Shown in pieces: positions 22,047-31,675 of a DNA stretch of 64,000 nucleotides. The notes beneath the pieces were generated by a model that saw nothing but the letters and a program-made list of their open reading frames with translations, had not been told where the DNA came from and ran no database searches. The position numbers and the translations under genes are program-made. Each line of letters opens with the position of its first letter. The stretch's first letter is position 1. The DNA lies in NCBI RefSeq assembly GCF_019799945.1, contig NZ_JABGCH010000014.1, positions 62,001-126,000 of the forward strand. The letters are read 5' to 3'. The DNA comes from Modestobacter marinus (GTDB lineage Bacteria > Actinomycetota > Actinomycetes > Mycobacteriales > Geodermatophilaceae).

Positions 22047-23291
22047 ATGACGAGACGCGTGTTCTCCGGTGGACAGGTCTTCGACGGCACGGGCAGCCCG
22101 GCGGCGCCCGCGGACGTCGCCGTCGAGGACGGCCGCATCGTCGCGGTCGGCCCGGGGCTGGACGGCGACGAGGTGGTCGACTGCGCCGGCGCCACGCTGC
22201 TGCCGGGCCTGTTCGACTGCCACGTGCACGTCATGCTCAGCGGCGTCGACATGCTGCGGGTGCTGCAGACGCCGTTCAGCTACGGCTTCTACGAGGCGGC
22301 CCACAACCTGCGGCGCACCGTGGCGCTGGGCATCACCTCGGTGCGCGACGCGGGCGGCGCCGACCTCGGCGTGGCCGAGGCGGTGCGGAACGGGCTGATC
22401 GCCGGGCCGCGGATGCAGATCGCGATCAGCATGCTGTCCCAGACCGGCGGGCACGGCGACGGCTGGCACGTCTGCGGCGCCGAGGTGCCGCTGATGGGCC
22501 CGCACCCGGGGCGCCCGGCCACGGTGGTAGACGGCGCCGACGCGATGCGCCGCACCGTCCGCGAGCTGCTGCGCGCGGGGGCCGACGTGCTCAAGGTCGC
22601 CACCAGCGGCGGCGTCCTCTCGGCCCGGGACGACCCGCGGCACCCCCACTTCCGGCCGGCCGAGCTGGACGCGCTGGTCGAGGAGGCCGAGGCGGCGGGC
22701 GTGGCGGTGATGGCGCACGCGCAGGGCGCGGAGGGCATCAAGGCGGCGGTGCGGGCCGGCATCCGGTCGATCGAGCACGGCATCTTCCTCGACGACGAGG
22801 CGATCGAGCTGATGCTGGAGGCCGGCACGTGGCTGGTGCCCACCCTCGCCGCGCCGCGGGCGGTGCTCACCGCCGTGGCGGCCGGCGCCTCGCTCCCGGC
22901 GAGGGTGATCGAGAAGGCCCGCACCGTGCAGGCGGTGCACGACGCCTCGGTCACCCGCGCGGTGGAGGCGGGCGTGAAGATCGCGATGGGCACCGACAGC
23001 GGCGTCGGCCCGCACGGCGACAACCTGGGCGAGCTGCAGCTCATGGCCGACTGCGGGATGACCCCGGAGCAGGTCTGGCACGCCACGACGCTCTCGGCCG
23101 CGCAGTTGATGGGCGTCGACGCCGAGCTGGGCAGCCTCGAGCGCGGCAAGCGGGCGGACCTCGTCGTGCTGGAGGGCGACGCGGGCGACCTGTCCGGGCT
23201 GCCCGGGCGGGTCCGGGAGGTCTGGAAGGACGGCGTGCTGGTGGCGGCCGGCGGCGCCGTCGTCGAGCCGGGCACGCTCCCGCCCCGCTGA
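22047..23291 (+). CDS. Amidohydrolase family protein, Xaa-Pro/prolidase-like
   Basis: A 414-residue metal-dependent amidohydrolase. Metal ligands are visible as HVH (about residues 60-62), the probable carboxylated Lys in VLKVATSGG, the His in MAHAQG and SIEHG, and the Asp in GTDSG. The sequence around LFDCHVHVM and TGGHGDGWHVCG resembles the actinobacterial Xaa-Pro dipeptidase/arginine-carboxypeptidase-like branch. Cytoplasmic. Divergent from the S9 peptidase, so both may serve peptide turnover. Predicted leaderless ATG. Confidence 0.9.
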   Translation: MTRRVFSGGQVFDGTGSPAAPADVAVEDGRIVAVGPGLDGDEVVDCAGATLLPGLFDCHVHVMLSGVDMLRVLQTPFSYGFYEAAHNLRRTVALGITSVRDAGGADLGVAEAVRNGLIAGPRMQIAISMLSQTGGHGDGWHVCGAEVPLMGPHPGRPATVVDGADAMRRTVRELLRAGADVLKVATSGGVLSARDDPRHPHFRPAELDALVEEAEAAGVAVMAHAQGAEGIKAAVRAGIRSIEHGIFLDDEAIELMLEAGTWLVPTLAAPRAVLTAVAAGASLPARVIEKARTVQAVHDASVTRAVEAGVKIAMGTDSGVGPHGDNLGELQLMADCGMTPEQVWHATTLSAAQLMGVDAELGSLERGKRADLVVLEGDAGDLSGLPGRVREVWKDGVLVAAGGAVVEPGTLPPR

Positions 23292-23297
23292 CCCCGA

Positions 23298-23329
23298 CCC
23301 CGGGTGCGCCGCGGACGGCGCACCCGGGG
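23298..23329. terminator. Bidirectional terminator hairpin
   Basis: A perfect 14-bp stem (left arm begins CCCCGGGTGC, right arm ends GCACCCGGGG) closes on the tetraloop CGGA between the converging amidohydrolase and terC genes. No U-tract, as is common in high-GC actinobacteria. Confidence 0.75.
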
Positions 23330-23334
23330 ACCGG

Positions 23335-24414
23335 TCAGCTGCGGCGGGTCTCCTCGGCCGTCTCCGGAGCGGGCGCGGGACGCCCTGTGGTCTCCGTGGA
23401 GACGGGCGACCCACCCTGCTCGACCTCGGCGGGGACGTCCTCGTCCGGCTCCTCGCCGCGGGTCTTGAGCAGGCTGGCCACCGTGGCGATCAGCAGGACA
23501 CCCAGGATGATCGACAGCGACAGCCAGATCGGGATGTGGGGGACGCTCTCGATCGGCTCGCGGTCGCCGGCGAACGGCAGCTGGTTCTCGTGCACCGCCT
23601 CGAGGATCAGCTTGACGCCGATGAACGCCAGGATGACGGCCAGGCCGAGGGACAGGTAGACGAGCCGCTTGAGCAGGCCGCCGAGCAGGAAGTACAGCTG
23701 CCGCAGACCCATCAGCGCGAAGACGTTCGCGGTGAACACGATGAACGGCTCGCGGGTCAACCCGAAGATCGCCGGGATGCTGTCGAGCGCGAAGATCAGG
23801 TCGGTGGTGCCGAGGGCCAGGATCACCACGATCATCGGCGTCCACAGCTTCTTGCCGTCCTCGGTCACCCGGATCTTCGCGCCGTGGTAGTCCTTCGACA
23901 TCGGCAGGACCCGGCGCATGCGGCGGATGAACGCGTTCTCCTCGTAGTCCTCGTCGTCGCCCCGGTGCCGGACGAGGTTGATCGCGGTGTAGATGAGGAA
24001 GACACCGAAGATGTAGAAGACCCAGACGAACCGCTCGATGACCACGGCGCCGAGCAGGATGAAGATGCCGCGCAGCACGAGGGCGATGATGATCCCGATC
24101 ATCAGCGCCTCTTGCTGGAGCTTCCTCGGCACCTGGAAGCGGGCCATGATGATCACGAAGACGAAGAGGTTGTCGACCGAGAGGGAGTACTCGGTCAGCC
24201 AGCCCGCGTAGAACTCCGTGGCGTACCGCCCGTTGGTCACCGCGAGGACGACCAGACCGAAGAGCAGGGCCAGGCCCACGTAGAACGAGACCCAGAGGCC
24301 TGCCTCCTTGACGGAGGGCTCGTGCGGACGGCGGGCGACGATGGCGAGGTCGGCGAGCAGCAGGACGGTCAGCCCCACGAACGTCGCGATCTCGAACCAG
24401 ACCGGGAGCTCCAT
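23335..24414 (-). CDS. TerC/Alx-family membrane protein (first copy)
   Basis: Integral membrane protein of the TerC family, which includes Mn2+ exporters (Alx, MeeF/MeeY). It has 359 residues with about nine hydrophobic segments; EYSLSVDNLFVFV and TTDLIFALDSIPAIFGLT carry the conserved membrane Asp pairs thought to bind metal. The C-terminal 45 residues are hydrophilic and acidic. The ATG at 24414 has no ribosome site of its own but overlaps the stop of a 25-codon leader frame (TGATG), so translation is probably coupled. A yybP-ykoY riboswitch lies upstream, implying induction by manganese. Confidence 0.92.
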   Translation of the reverse strand: MELPVWFEIATFVGLTVLLLADLAIVARRPHEPSVKEAGLWVSFYVGLALLFGLVVLAVTNGRYATEFYAGWLTEYSLSVDNLFVFVIIMARFQVPRKLQQEALMIGIIIALVLRGIFILLGAVVIERFVWVFYIFGVFLIYTAINLVRHRGDDEDYEENAFIRRMRRVLPMSKDYHGAKIRVTEDGKKLWTPMIVVILALGTTDLIFALDSIPAIFGLTREPFIVFTANVFALMGLRQLYFLLGGLLKRLVYLSLGLAVILAFIGVKLILEAVHENQLPFAGDREPIESVPHIPIWLSLSIILGVLLIATVASLLKTRGEEPDEDVPAEVEQGGSPVSTETTGRPAPAPETAEETRRS

Positions 24415-24491
24415 CAGACGCACCGTCCGTTCCGCAGGGGGGTCGCCATCAGGCGCCGCAGCGGCTCGGGGACGGGTACGGGTGCGGTCAT
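24414..24491 (-). CDS. 25-residue leader peptide coupled to terC
   Basis: A short frame begins at ATG 24491 behind GGAGGAAGCTGC and ends in a TGA that shares its A with the terC ATG. It is Pro/Arg-rich (starts MTAPVPVPEP) and is not in the frame of terC. At the second terC gene, the matching GGAGGAAATCC directly precedes the start codon, so here the riboswitch-linked ribosome site appears to serve the leader, which then passes ribosomes to terC. It has no recognised family. Confidence 0.6.
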   Translation of the reverse strand: MTAPVPVPEPLRRLMATPLRNGRCV

Positions 24492-24524
24492 GCAGCTTCC
24501 TCCGGGGACTGGCAGTCGTCAGTG

Positions 24525-24628
24525 CCGGAGGTCTCTCCCGCCGCCGACACCAGCCGGCGACCGACGGCGCCGGAGGTCATGGGACCTCGTGATGACGACA
24601 CCGCCGCGTGGGGATACTCCCCTCCACC
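24525..24628 (-). ncRNA. yybP-ykoY manganese riboswitch of the first terC
   Basis: On the minus strand the element starts with GGTGGAGGGGAGTATCCCC, contains GTCGTCATCACGAGGTCCC and ends with CGGGAGAGACCTCCGG, the conserved boxes of the yybP-ykoY aptamer. These aptamers bind Mn2+ and turn on TerC and P-type ATPase exporters. The ribosome site GGAGGA follows about 20 nt after the aptamer, which favours translational control. Its twin at 26050-26153 shares the conserved core. Confidence 0.88.
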
Positions 24629-24787
24629 TACGGGTCCCGCCGACCACCGCCGACTCTGAGACCCGGCATCAAACTACAGCCACCCCACAGAGTTCGCGGA
24701 AGGGCCGTGTGCCGCGGTCGGTCGCGCCGCCGCCCCACCCCGCGGCGGTCCAGGACCGGCGGACCGGACGGGCGGGACCGGGCGGGA

Positions 24788-24814
24788 CCGGGGACGACGG
24801 TCGATCGTCCCCGG
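24788..24814 (-). terminator. Terminator hairpin after the second terC
   Basis: A perfect 10-bp stem (CCGGGGACGA / TCGTCCCCGG) with a 7-nt loop lies 22 nt past the stop of the gene ending at 24837. The remaining spacer (24629-24787) shows no gene; it should contain the promoter of the first terC. Confidence 0.6.
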
Positions 24815-24836
24815 CCCCGGAGCGGCTGAGCGAGGG

Positions 24837-26018
24837 TCAGTCGCGACGCGCGGACGAACCGCTGCGCAGGGCGCCGTCCCCCGCGTGCGCGAGACGGTCC
24901 TCGCCGTCCACCGGCGCCGCGTCGCCGTCCACAGGCACCGCCTCGCCGTCCAGCCGCACCGCCTCGCCGTCCACGGGCGCTGCCTCGCCGGTGACGGCGG
25001 CGGTGCCGAGCCCGGCCGCCGCGGCGTCCCGGGTCCGCCGGCGCTCCCGCACCCGGCGGTCGTGGCGCAGGCTCGCGACGGTGGTGACCAGCAGGGTCAC
25101 GATGATGACCGTCAGGGACAGCCAGGTCGGGATCTCCGGGATGACGGTGATGTGCTCGCCGCCGTTGAGCCAGGACAGCTCGTTGGTGTGCATGGCGTGG
25201 ATGAGGAGCTTGGCGCCGATGAAGGCGAGGATCACCGCGAGGCCGTAGGCCAGGTAGACCAGCCGGTCGAGCAGCCCGTCGATGAGGAAGAACAGCTGCC
25301 GGAGACCGAGCAGCGAGAACGCGTTCGCCGCGAAGACCAGGTAGGTGTCCTGGGTCAGGCCGAAGATGGCCGGGATCGAGTCGACGGCGAAGATGATGTC
25401 CGCGGTGCCGATGGCGATCAGTGCGATGGCCAGCGGGGTGATGTACCGCTTGCCCTGCAGCTTCACCGTCATCCGGTCGCCGTGGTGCTCCTCGGTGGTG
25501 GGCAGGACGCGGCGCACGAGCCGGAGGACAGCGTTCTCCTGGTACTCCTCGTCGCCACCGTGGCCGCCGCTGCGGGCCTGCACGATCGCGGTCCAGATCA
25601 GGATGCCGCCGAAGATCCAGAAGACCCAGCTGAAGTTCTCGATCGCGGCGGCGCCGACGGCGATGAAGATGGTCCGCAGCACCAGGGCGAAGGTGATGCC
25701 GAACAGCAGCACTTTCTGCTGGGCGATCCGCGGCACGCCGAAGCTGGCCATGATCAGCACGAAGACGAAGAGGTTGTCGACCGACAGGCTCTTCTCGGTG
25801 ATGTAGCCGGCGAAGTACTCACCACCGGGCTGCGCTCCGCCGAACCAGAAGACGAGCAGGCCGAAGACGATCGCGATGCCGACGTAGACCGCCGACCAGG
25901 TGGCTGCCTCGCGGAGCGAGGGTGCGTGCGGGGTGCGTACGTGCCCGACGAAGTCGAACACGAGCATGCCGAGGACCGCGGCGATGGTGATCGCCCAGAT
26001 CCAGAAGGGGACGTCCAA
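24837..26018 (-). CDS. TerC/Alx-family membrane protein (second copy)
   Basis: A 393-residue paralogue of the neighbouring TerC protein with the same membrane topology and the same Asp motifs (EKSLSVDNLFVFV, TADIIFAVDSIPAIFGLT); probably a Mn2+ exporter or a metal-loading factor for exported proteins. The start is TTG at 26018, 6 nt after GGAGGA, giving MDVPFWIW. The C-terminal tail contains a 7-residue acidic repeat (variants of APVDGEAV) that is encoded by 21-bp DNA repeats and absent from the other copy. It has its own yybP-ykoY riboswitch. Confidence 0.92.
   Translation of the reverse strand: MDVPFWIWAITIAAVLGMLVFDFVGHVRTPHAPSLREAATWSAVYVGIAIVFGLLVFWFGGAQPGGEYFAGYITEKSLSVDNLFVFVLIMASFGVPRIAQQKVLLFGITFALVLRTIFIAVGAAAIENFSWVFWIFGGILIWTAIVQARSGGHGGDEEYQENAVLRLVRRVLPTTEEHHGDRMTVKLQGKRYITPLAIALIAIGTADIIFAVDSIPAIFGLTQDTYLVFAANAFSLLGLRQLFFLIDGLLDRLVYLAYGLAVILAFIGAKLLIHAMHTNELSWLNGGEHITVIPEIPTWLSLTVIIVTLLVTTVASLRHDRRVRERRRTRDAAAAGLGTAAVTGEAAPVDGEAVRLDGEAVPVDGDAAPVDGEDRLAHAGDGALRSGSSARRD
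24901..24984 (-). repeat. 21-bp tandem repeat in the terC tail
   Basis: Four consecutive 21-bp units (24901, 24922, 24943, 24964; each starts TCGCCGTCCA on the plus strand) and a fifth degenerate unit at 24985. The period is exactly seven codons, so unit gain or loss keeps the frame and only changes tail length. Confidence 0.85.
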
Positions 26019-26049
26019 GGATTTCCTCCGGTGTGCTGGCGAGTGTCAG

Positions 26050-26153
26050 CTCCGGAGGTCTCTCCCGTCGGCCGTCGATGGCCGACCGGCAGCGCCGGAG
26101 GTCATGGGACCTCGTACTGACGACGTTGCCGCGTGGGGATACTCCCCTCCACC
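26050..26153 (-). ncRNA. yybP-ykoY manganese riboswitch of the second terC
   Basis: Minus-strand landmarks are GGTGGAGGGGAGTATCCCC, ACGTCGTCAGTACGAGG, a variable stem (GTCGGCC/GGCCGAC) and CGGGAGAGACCTCCGG, matching the aptamer of the first copy. GGAGGA and the TTG start follow, consistent with Mn2+-controlled translation. The region 26154-26246 should carry the promoter; no clear boxes seen. Confidence 0.88.
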
Positions 26154-26246
26154 CCCGTCCCGGGCACAGGCGTCAGCGATGCCGCACCGGGTCGGTTCGA
26201 GGGGGTAACGCGCGGGACCCCTCCCGTGTTCCCGGCGGCCGGGGCC

Positions 26247-26600
26247 TCAGCCGGTGGGCGGCCGGCGGCTCTTCGGCAGCGCGGCGACCACCGCGTCGTA
26301 CGAGCCGTCCACCAGCTCGCGGACCTCGTCGTCGGGCACCGGGCCGGTCCAGTCGACGGAGTTCCAGCCGTACCGCCCGACGTAGGCACTGACGGTCACG
26401 GCACCCGGGTAGCGCTCGCGCCACTCGGCCGCCTCGGCAGCGTCCCGGCCGCACTTCAGCCCGACCGTGCCGCCGTCCAGCCCGATGAAGGCGAACGCCT
26501 TGCCGCCCACCTTGGCCACCAGCTCGGCCTCACCCCAGGGGTAGGTCTCCTCCGCCCCCGCCTTGGCCAGGCAGTAGGCCACCAGCTCCTCGCGCTGCAC
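26247..26600 (-). CDS. MmcQ/YjbR family DNA-binding-like protein
   Basis: A 117-residue protein of the MmcQ/YjbR family (CyaY-like fold; proposed DNA-binding, function not established). The family pattern is visible: YCLAKAGAEETYPWGE, KVGGKAFAFIGLDGG, LKCG, and the ending WNSVDWTGPVPDDEVRELVDGSYD. I chose the GTG at 26600 because GGAGGAGG lies 6 nt upstream; an ATG at 26640 has no ribosome site. No evident partner. Confidence 0.85.
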   Translation of the reverse strand: MQREELVAYCLAKAGAEETYPWGEAELVAKVGGKAFAFIGLDGGTVGLKCGRDAAEAAEWRERYPGAVTVSAYVGRYGWNSVDWTGPVPDDEVRELVDGSYDAVVAALPKSRRPPTG

Positions 26601-26715
26601 CGCGCTCCTCCTCCGTTGTGCGCTGATCGTCGCCTCCATACCGCGGAAGCGACCACCAGCGCACAACAGCAGCTCACTCGCCCGTCTGCTGGAGCTCGGT
26701 GCCGGTGTGCTGAGG

Positions 26716-26809
26716 TCTCTCGCTCTTCGTAGGACTGCCCGTCGTCGGTGATCCCGTGGGCGAAGAGGCACCGCACGCCGTACCAACCCGGGCTCTCGAC
26801 CGCCACCAC
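26716..26809 (-). pseudogene. N-terminal fragment resembling a DUF4288-type protein
   Basis: In the 295-bp gap between uvrB and the YjbR gene, the minus strand encodes PGWYGVRCLFAH...GQSYEERET, which resembles the start of small DUF4288-type proteins (WYGVRC...YEER). After YEERET the frame loses any family resemblance, so this is at most a truncated relic. Without a database search the assignment is a guess. The rest of the gap shows no gene. Confidence 0.3.
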
Positions 26810-26895
26810 GCGATCGTGCCCTTCGGTCAGCGGAGAGCCCGCCAGCCCCCTGCCGCCCGCGGAGAACGTGCGAGCGGCGGGCGCGAGGGCGGTGT

Positions 26896-29013
26896 TCAGG
26901 CGTGTGCGGCGTCGAGCTGGCGCAGCTCCTTCTTCAGCTCGTTGAGCTCGTCGCGCAGCCGGGCGGCGACCTCGAACTGCAGCTCCCGGGCGGCGGCGAG
27001 CATCTGCTCGTTCATCGTCGCGATCATGTCGGCCAGCTCGTTGCGCGGGAGCCCCTGGACGTCGATCGAGCCGGCCTTGCCCGCCCTCCTCGACGACAGC
27101 CCCGGCACCGGCGACTTCCCGCGGGACTGCTGGCGCCCGGAGCCGCCGATCAGCTCGGTGGACGCCTCGGCGTCCTCGGCGGCCTTGTAGATCCCGTCGA
27201 GGATGTCGACGATCTTCTTCCGCAGCGGCTGCGGGTCGATGCCGTGCTCCAGGTTGTAGGCGACCTGCTTCTCACGCCGCCGGTTGGTCTCCTCGATCGC
27301 CTGCGCCATCGACGGGGTGATCTTGTCGGCGTACATGTGCACCTCGCCGGAGACGTTGCGCGCCGCGCGGCCGATCGTCTGGATCAGGGAGGTGCCCGAG
27401 CGCAGGAACCCCTCCTTGTCCGCGTCGAGGATGGCGACCAGCGACACCTCGGGCAGGTCGAGCCCCTCGCGCAGCAGGTTGATCCCGACCAGCACGTCGT
27501 ACTCGCCCTGGCGGAGCTCCCGCAGCAGCTCCACCCGGCGCAGGGTGTCGACCTCGGAGTGCAGGTACCGCACCTTGATGCCGAGCTCCAGCAGGTAGTC
27601 GGTGAGGTCCTCGGCCATCTTCTTGGTCAGCGTGGTGACCAGCACCCGCTCGTTCTTCTCGGTGCGTACCCGGATCTCGTGCACCAGGTCGTCGATCTGG
27701 CCCTTGGTCGGCTTCACCACGACCTCGGGGTCGACCAGGCCGGTCGGGCGGATCACCTGCTCGACGACGTCCCCCTGGACCTTGCCCAGCTCGTAGGAGC
27801 CCGGGGTGGCCGACAGGTAGACGGTCTGGTGGATCCGGTCGGTGAACTCCTCCCAGCGCAGCGGACGGTTGTCCATCGCCGAGGGCAGCCGGAAGCCGTG
27901 CTCCACGAGGGTGCGCTTGCGGCTCATGTCGCCCTCGTACATGCCGCCGATCTGCGGCACGGTGACGTGCGACTCGTCGATGACCAGCAGGAAGTCGTCC
28001 GGGAAGTAGTCGATGAGGCAGGCGCCGGCGCTGCCGGGCGCGCGCCCGTCGATGTGCCGGGAGTAGTTCTCGATCCCCGAGCAGAAGCCGACCTGCCGCA
28101 TCATCTCGATGTCGTAGGTGGTGCGCATGCGCAGCCGCTGGGCCTCCAGCAGCTTCCCCTGCTTCTCCAGCTCGGCCAGCCGCTGCTCCAGCTCCGCCTC
28201 GATGGTGCGGATCGCCCGTTCCATCCGCTCCGGGCCGGCGACGTAGTGGGTGGCCGGGAAGACGAACAGCTCCTCCACCTCGCGGACGACCTCACCGGTG
28301 AGCGGGTGCAGGTAGTACAGCCGCTCCACCTCGTCGCCGAACATCTCGATCCGGCAGGCGAGCTCCTCGTAGACCGGGAAGACCTCGATGGTGTCGCCGC
28401 GGACCCGGAAGGTGCCCCGGGTGAAGGACAGGTCGTTGCGGGTGTACTGCTCGGTGACCAGGGTGCGCAGCAGGTCGTCGCGGTCGCGTTCCTCCCCCAC
28501 CTTGATCTTCAGCGCCCGCTCGACGTACTCCTCCGGGGTGCCGAGGCCGTAGATGCAGGACACGGTCGAGACCACGATGACGTCGCGGCGGGTGAGCAGG
28601 CTGTTGGTCGCCGAGTGCCGCAGCCGCTCCACCTCCTCGTTGATCGAGGAGTCCTTCTCGATGTACGTGTCGGTCTGCGGGACGTAGGCCTCGGGCTGGT
28701 AGTAGTCGTAGTAGGAGACGAAGTACTCCACCGCGGCGTCGGGCAGCAGCTCACGGAACTCGTTGGCCAGCTGCGCGGCGAGGGTCTTGTTCGGCGCCAT
28801 GACCAGCGTGGGCCGCTGCACCTGCTCGACGAGCCAGGCGGTGGTGGCCGACTTCCCGGTGCCGGTGGCACCGAGCAGCACGGTGTCGGTCTCGCCGGCG
28901 TTGACCCGCTCGGCCAGCGCCTTGATGGCCGCCGGCTGGTCACCGGAGGGCTCGAACTCGCTGACGACCCGGAACCGGCCCCGCGTGGGCCGGATGTCGG
29001 TGGATGCGCGCAC
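26896..29013 (-). CDS. uvrB: UvrABC excinuclease subunit B
   Basis: Helicase-like damage verifier of nucleotide excision repair. The 705 residues have Walker A GATGTGKS (about residue 48), the beta-hairpin [12 protein letters not shown] that probes the lesion, the DEAD-like DESH box ([10 protein letters not shown]), helicase motif QTIGRAARN and a C-terminal UVR helix ([19 protein letters not shown]) that binds UvrC. The GTG at 29013 has no ribosome site; TACCGT lies 6 nt upstream, so a leaderless transcript is predicted. Apart from its promoter it is a normal UvrB. Confidence 0.96.
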   Translation of the reverse strand: MRASTDIRPTRGRFRVVSEFEPSGDQPAAIKALAERVNAGETDTVLLGATGTGKSATTAWLVEQVQRPTLVMAPNKTLAAQLANEFRELLPDAAVEYFVSYYDYYQPEAYVPQTDTYIEKDSSINEEVERLRHSATNSLLTRRDVIVVSTVSCIYGLGTPEEYVERALKIKVGEERDRDDLLRTLVTEQYTRNDLSFTRGTFRVRGDTIEVFPVYEELACRIEMFGDEVERLYYLHPLTGEVVREVEELFVFPATHYVAGPERMERAIRTIEAELEQRLAELEKQGKLLEAQRLRMRTTYDIEMMRQVGFCSGIENYSRHIDGRAPGSAGACLIDYFPDDFLLVIDESHVTVPQIGGMYEGDMSRKRTLVEHGFRLPSAMDNRPLRWEEFTDRIHQTVYLSATPGSYELGKVQGDVVEQVIRPTGLVDPEVVVKPTKGQIDDLVHEIRVRTEKNERVLVTTLTKKMAEDLTDYLLELGIKVRYLHSEVDTLRRVELLRELRQGEYDVLVGINLLREGLDLPEVSLVAILDADKEGFLRSGTSLIQTIGRAARNVSGEVHMYADKITPSMAQAIEETNRRREKQVAYNLEHGIDPQPLRKKIVDILDGIYKAAEDAEASTELIGGSGRQQSRGKSPVPGLSSRRAGKAGSIDVQGLPRNELADMIATMNEQMLAAARELQFEVAARLRDELNELKKELRQLDAAHA

Positions 29014-29019
29014 GGGACG

Positions 29020-29042
29020 ACGGTACGACGGGGGGACGACAG
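29020..29042 (-). promoter_or_regulatory. PafBC-type DNA-damage promoter of uvrB
   Basis: On the minus strand CTGTCGTCC, eight bases, then TACCGT, 6 nt before the GTG. The TGTCG core and the spacing match the uvrC box; the following bases deviate from the consensus. Weaker than the uvrC and amidase examples, but the position is identical. Confidence 0.55.
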
Positions 29043-29142
29043 AACGGCTCCCGCGACCTCCTCGCCCGGCGGTGCACGTGACGCCTCGTGCGCCTCGAGG
29101 GGACGACTGGGGCGACACGCCGGAGCGAACGCACCGGTGGTC

Positions 29143-29171
29143 TTGTCCCCGACCGCGCGCACCCCTAGCCT
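29143..29171 (+). promoter_or_regulatory. Predicted sigma-70-type promoter ahead of glgX
   Basis: TTGTCC and TAGCCT are separated by 17 bases. Transcription would start near 29178 and leave a leader of nearly 390 nt before glgX. The stretch 29043-29566 contains no convincing gene on either strand, so this leader may be regulatory or the promoter may serve something I do not see. Confidence 0.45.
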
Positions 29172-29566
29172 CGCCGCCGGTAGGAACGCGCAGCTCCGGC
29201 CGCCGCCAGTGCCACCCGGGCAGCCGGACGGGGTCAGCGGCGGACCGGACTGCGCCTCCTGCCCAGCACCGGCTCCCGGCCGTGCCGGGTACCGTTCTGG
29301 GCGGTCTCGCCGCCGCCGTCGTCGGCCCCCGCGCGCATCGTCGCCGCGGGCCGCCCGCCGCACCCCGCGCGGGCACTCCGCCGCCCGGCCATGCCGATGA
29401 TCATGGCCGCCCCGTCCATGTCGCCCGCTGTGGCGCAGGTCATGACAGGTGTGCGACAGCCACGATCCGGGCATCCGACCGCGGACGCCTGTTCAACTCC
29501 CCCGCACCAGCGACGTGCCGTACGTGCCCCGGAACGGGGCGCTCAGTCCAGGAGGACGACCTCTCC

Positions 29567-31671
<2,105 letters not shown>

Positions 31672-31675
<4 letters not shown>

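Noticed and set aside
24901-25005. CRISPR array
   Set aside because: The units are contiguous, 21 bp long and in the coding frame of terC; there are no spacers.
29234-29443. Small minus-strand gene in the glgX leader
   Set aside because: The 69-codon frame has no ribosome site and an Arg/Gly-rich composition typical of shadow frames.
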